From Hippea maritima DSM 10411 (GTDB lineage Bacteria > Campylobacterota_A > Desulfurellia > Desulfurellales > Hippeaceae), in assembly GCF_000194135.1 (NCBI RefSeq), contig NC_015318.1, forward strand, positions 572,501 to 636,500: a stretch of 64,000 nucleotides of DNA. Direction: 5' to 3'. The translations under genes and the position numbers were made by a program. Within the stretch, counting starts at the first letter, position 1, and every line of letters begins with the position of its first letter. A model generated the notes under the pieces. That model had not been told where the DNA came from and ran no database searches. It saw nothing but the letters and a program-made list of their open reading frames with translations. Below are positions 62,360-64,000 of the stretch, one piece after another.

Positions 62360-64000
62360 TTAAACTTCGACTCCAGTCCTTAAGCCTCCCCAATGTTTGC
62401 CTTCAACATAAATAGGAACAGACATATCATACATTGCATTCCCTGTGTCCCTCAAATATGTCTGAACCAAGAGTGGTTCTGTATTTCTTGCGCAGGCAAG
62501 ACCTACCGGGTCATCAAATTTTCTCTTAGACCTATTATTTATCAAGTCTTTTTCATAATCACCTGTTAGAGGCTTATCGTAAATTGAGTTATGGGCTGCT
62601 GCATAGCCATTGTTGTCCACTAACAAGAAGTACTTAAATTTGTTATTTTTGGCCAGATACTTGTCCTCAATAGGCTGAATATATTTTTTAATAAAGTCTG
62701 TGAATCTTGTTTCATACTTCTGTGGATTTGTGTTTGGAATAGGCCTGTAATCTCTATCCCATATATCGGATGATGATATTACGCCGTTTTTGATTGCATT
62801 ATTGATTGTATCTTCTATCTCCTCTTTTGCTTGCCTTAAGAGTTTATATATATCCTCCATTGGATGGTCTAACTTTAGTTTCTGAAGCATCTTAAATGCC
62901 TGATTTGATACCTCGGTTAAATCAACGCTCTGATTTGCAACCTCATTCAAGCTGCTTACCACCTCACGTGTAGAGTGCGTTACTGTTGTAACAGTTTGGG
63001 TTACCTCTTCAATCGATGCCGACTGTTCCTCAACAGCAGCTGTTATATTTGAAAGCATTTGGGATGCCTTTTCTATCTCTCCTACTACATTCTCAAATGT
63101 ATTCTTTATCTTTGCGGTCTCCTCTCCGCTTTGTTTTATCTTTGAGGCAATCTACAAGTTTTGGTCTATTAGCTTTTCTGCATTAACACTTACTGTGTTT
63201 ATCATTTCGTATATTTCATGTGCGTTTGATTGCGTTTTTTCTGCTAACTTTCTCACCTCATCAGCAACAACGGCAAAGCCGCGTCCAGCCTCACCAGCAC
63301 GGGCAGCCTCAATAGCGGCATTTAAAGCCAAAAGATTTGTTTGGTCTGCTATATCATTTATAACGTTTACTATGTTTGATATGTTCTTTAGATTATCCCC
63401 AAGCTCATTAATTAAGTGTTTTCCGTCCTCCATCATTTCTACATTGGATTCCATGGCTGTTTCTACATTTTCAGCGATTAATAGGACTTCTTTTGCTGCC
63501 TGTTCAATTTCACTCATGAAATTGCTAAAATCCTCAACATTCTTTGATATATCCGTAATAGCATAAGATGCATCTTTCATTGTTGAGTTTATGGCATCAA
63601 ACTGTTCCATATTCTCATTTATTGCGGTAATTGTTTTCTTGAGTTCGAAATTAAATTTAGCATTAAATACACTGGCTTTTCCTGCAGCCGTGATAAGGTT
63701 ACCTATTGTTGTATTTATAAGCTCTTTGAATTTCTTCATAAATGTTTCAACAAATGGCACAGAGGGCGTTTTTATCTCTTTTAATAGGTCTATCCTTTCA
63801 TCTGATATAATATCCTTAAATTGCCTGTTTATTTTTTCCACATTTGATATCAACTGATAATAGTAGTAGGCAAAATTTGCTGCTGCAAAAAGGACAGAAG
63901 CGCCTATAAAAAACAACAGGAAATGATTTGTGAGCGCATCTTTGAAAAATACATAAGAAATTATACCGAAAATAACATAAAGTATAAATGTGATGGTTGT
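62360..64000 (-). pseudogene. Methyl-accepting chemotaxis protein with in-frame amber stop, 5' partial
   Basis: The gene enters from beyond the right edge: a TM hairpin ([11 protein letters not shown] and [21 protein letters not shown]) is followed by the chemoreceptor signalling domain with [16 protein letters not shown]. At 63152-63154 the codon is TAG (…IDQNL-stop-IASKIKQSG…), yet the same frame continues open for another 264 codons (63151 to 62360) with a normal C-terminal half: the rest of the coiled coil and a Cache-like C-terminal domain ending HWGGLRTGVEV. Relatives would have Lys (AAG). Either a nonsense mutation, a sequencing error, or read-through. The convergent terminator follows. 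Confidence 0.8.

Overview
This is a 64 kb, AT-rich, gene-dense chromosomal stretch from a motile, Gram-negative, anaerobic bacterium. LptD and LptF indicate an outer membrane. MotA/MotB, FlhA/FlhF/FlhG, an FlhB-like protein and two chemoreceptors indicate flagella. Ferredoxin-dependent oxidoreductases (POR, IOR), acetyl-CoA synthetase and a futalosine-type menaquinone enzyme point to an anaerobic respirer. Gene content and style resemble Desulfurellaceae such as Hippea. That placement is an inference from recognition, not a database match.

Layout. 1-6.1 kb: the end of an HlyD-type adaptor, endonuclease V, then a sensor kinase (broken by a frameshift) next to a REC-PAS-EAL regulator. 6.2-9.8 kb: iorA-iorB-arylacetate-CoA ligase. 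9.8-11.5 kb: motAB behind a sigma-28-like promoter. 11.6-13.7 kb: acs. 13.75-16.5 kb: a molybdenum/tungsten-cofactor-type riboswitch ahead of a DUF364 protein and a ModC/ModB-like ABC transporter. 16.5-18.0 kb: a K+ channel. 18.1-23.8 kb: a tightly overlapping operon of DUF89, an RNase HII-QueH fusion, an APH/P-loop kinase fusion, pdxJ, acpS and folC. 23.8-29.5 kb (minus strand): tRNA-Ser, tRNA-Arg, SRP RNA, dnaX, ybaB, recR and porGDAB. 29.6-39.4 kb (minus): flhA-flhF-flhG-ccdA, a chemoreceptor, purD, a YgbA-like protein, a thioredoxin-fold lipoprotein and an EAL-HDOD protein. 39.4-43.5 kb (minus): ClC channel, AI-2E transporter, polysaccharide deacetylase and a TIGR00266 protein. 43.6-46.4 kb: tatA/B, tatC, pilD, lptF. 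46.3-51.0 kb (minus): tauE, cinA, def, fmt, lnt. 51-56.3 kb: thioredoxin, an RRM protein, mqnD, a BaiN-like flavoprotein, a secreted SIMPL-like protein and protoporphyrinogen oxidase. 56.3-59.4 kb: glnA divergent from a NifA-like activator. 59.4-64 kb: flhX, lptD, a DUF302 protein and a chemoreceptor with an in-frame amber codon that runs off the window edge.

Themes. POR, IOR and Acs connect 2-oxoacids, acetate and acetyl-CoA through ferredoxin, and the ligase beside IOR probably activates the aryl acids. Several regulatory sites are readable directly: a sigma-54 promoter for glnA opposite a sigma-54 activator gene, a sigma-28 promoter for motAB, a cofactor riboswitch for the metal transporter, and a possible attenuator before the RRM gene. 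At least six promoters place their -10 box so close to the start codon that the mRNAs should be leaderless or nearly so. Two signalling genes look broken, one by a frameshift and one by a stop codon. No CRISPR arrays, insertion sequences or prophage genes were seen, and no stretch over 300 bases lacks a feature.
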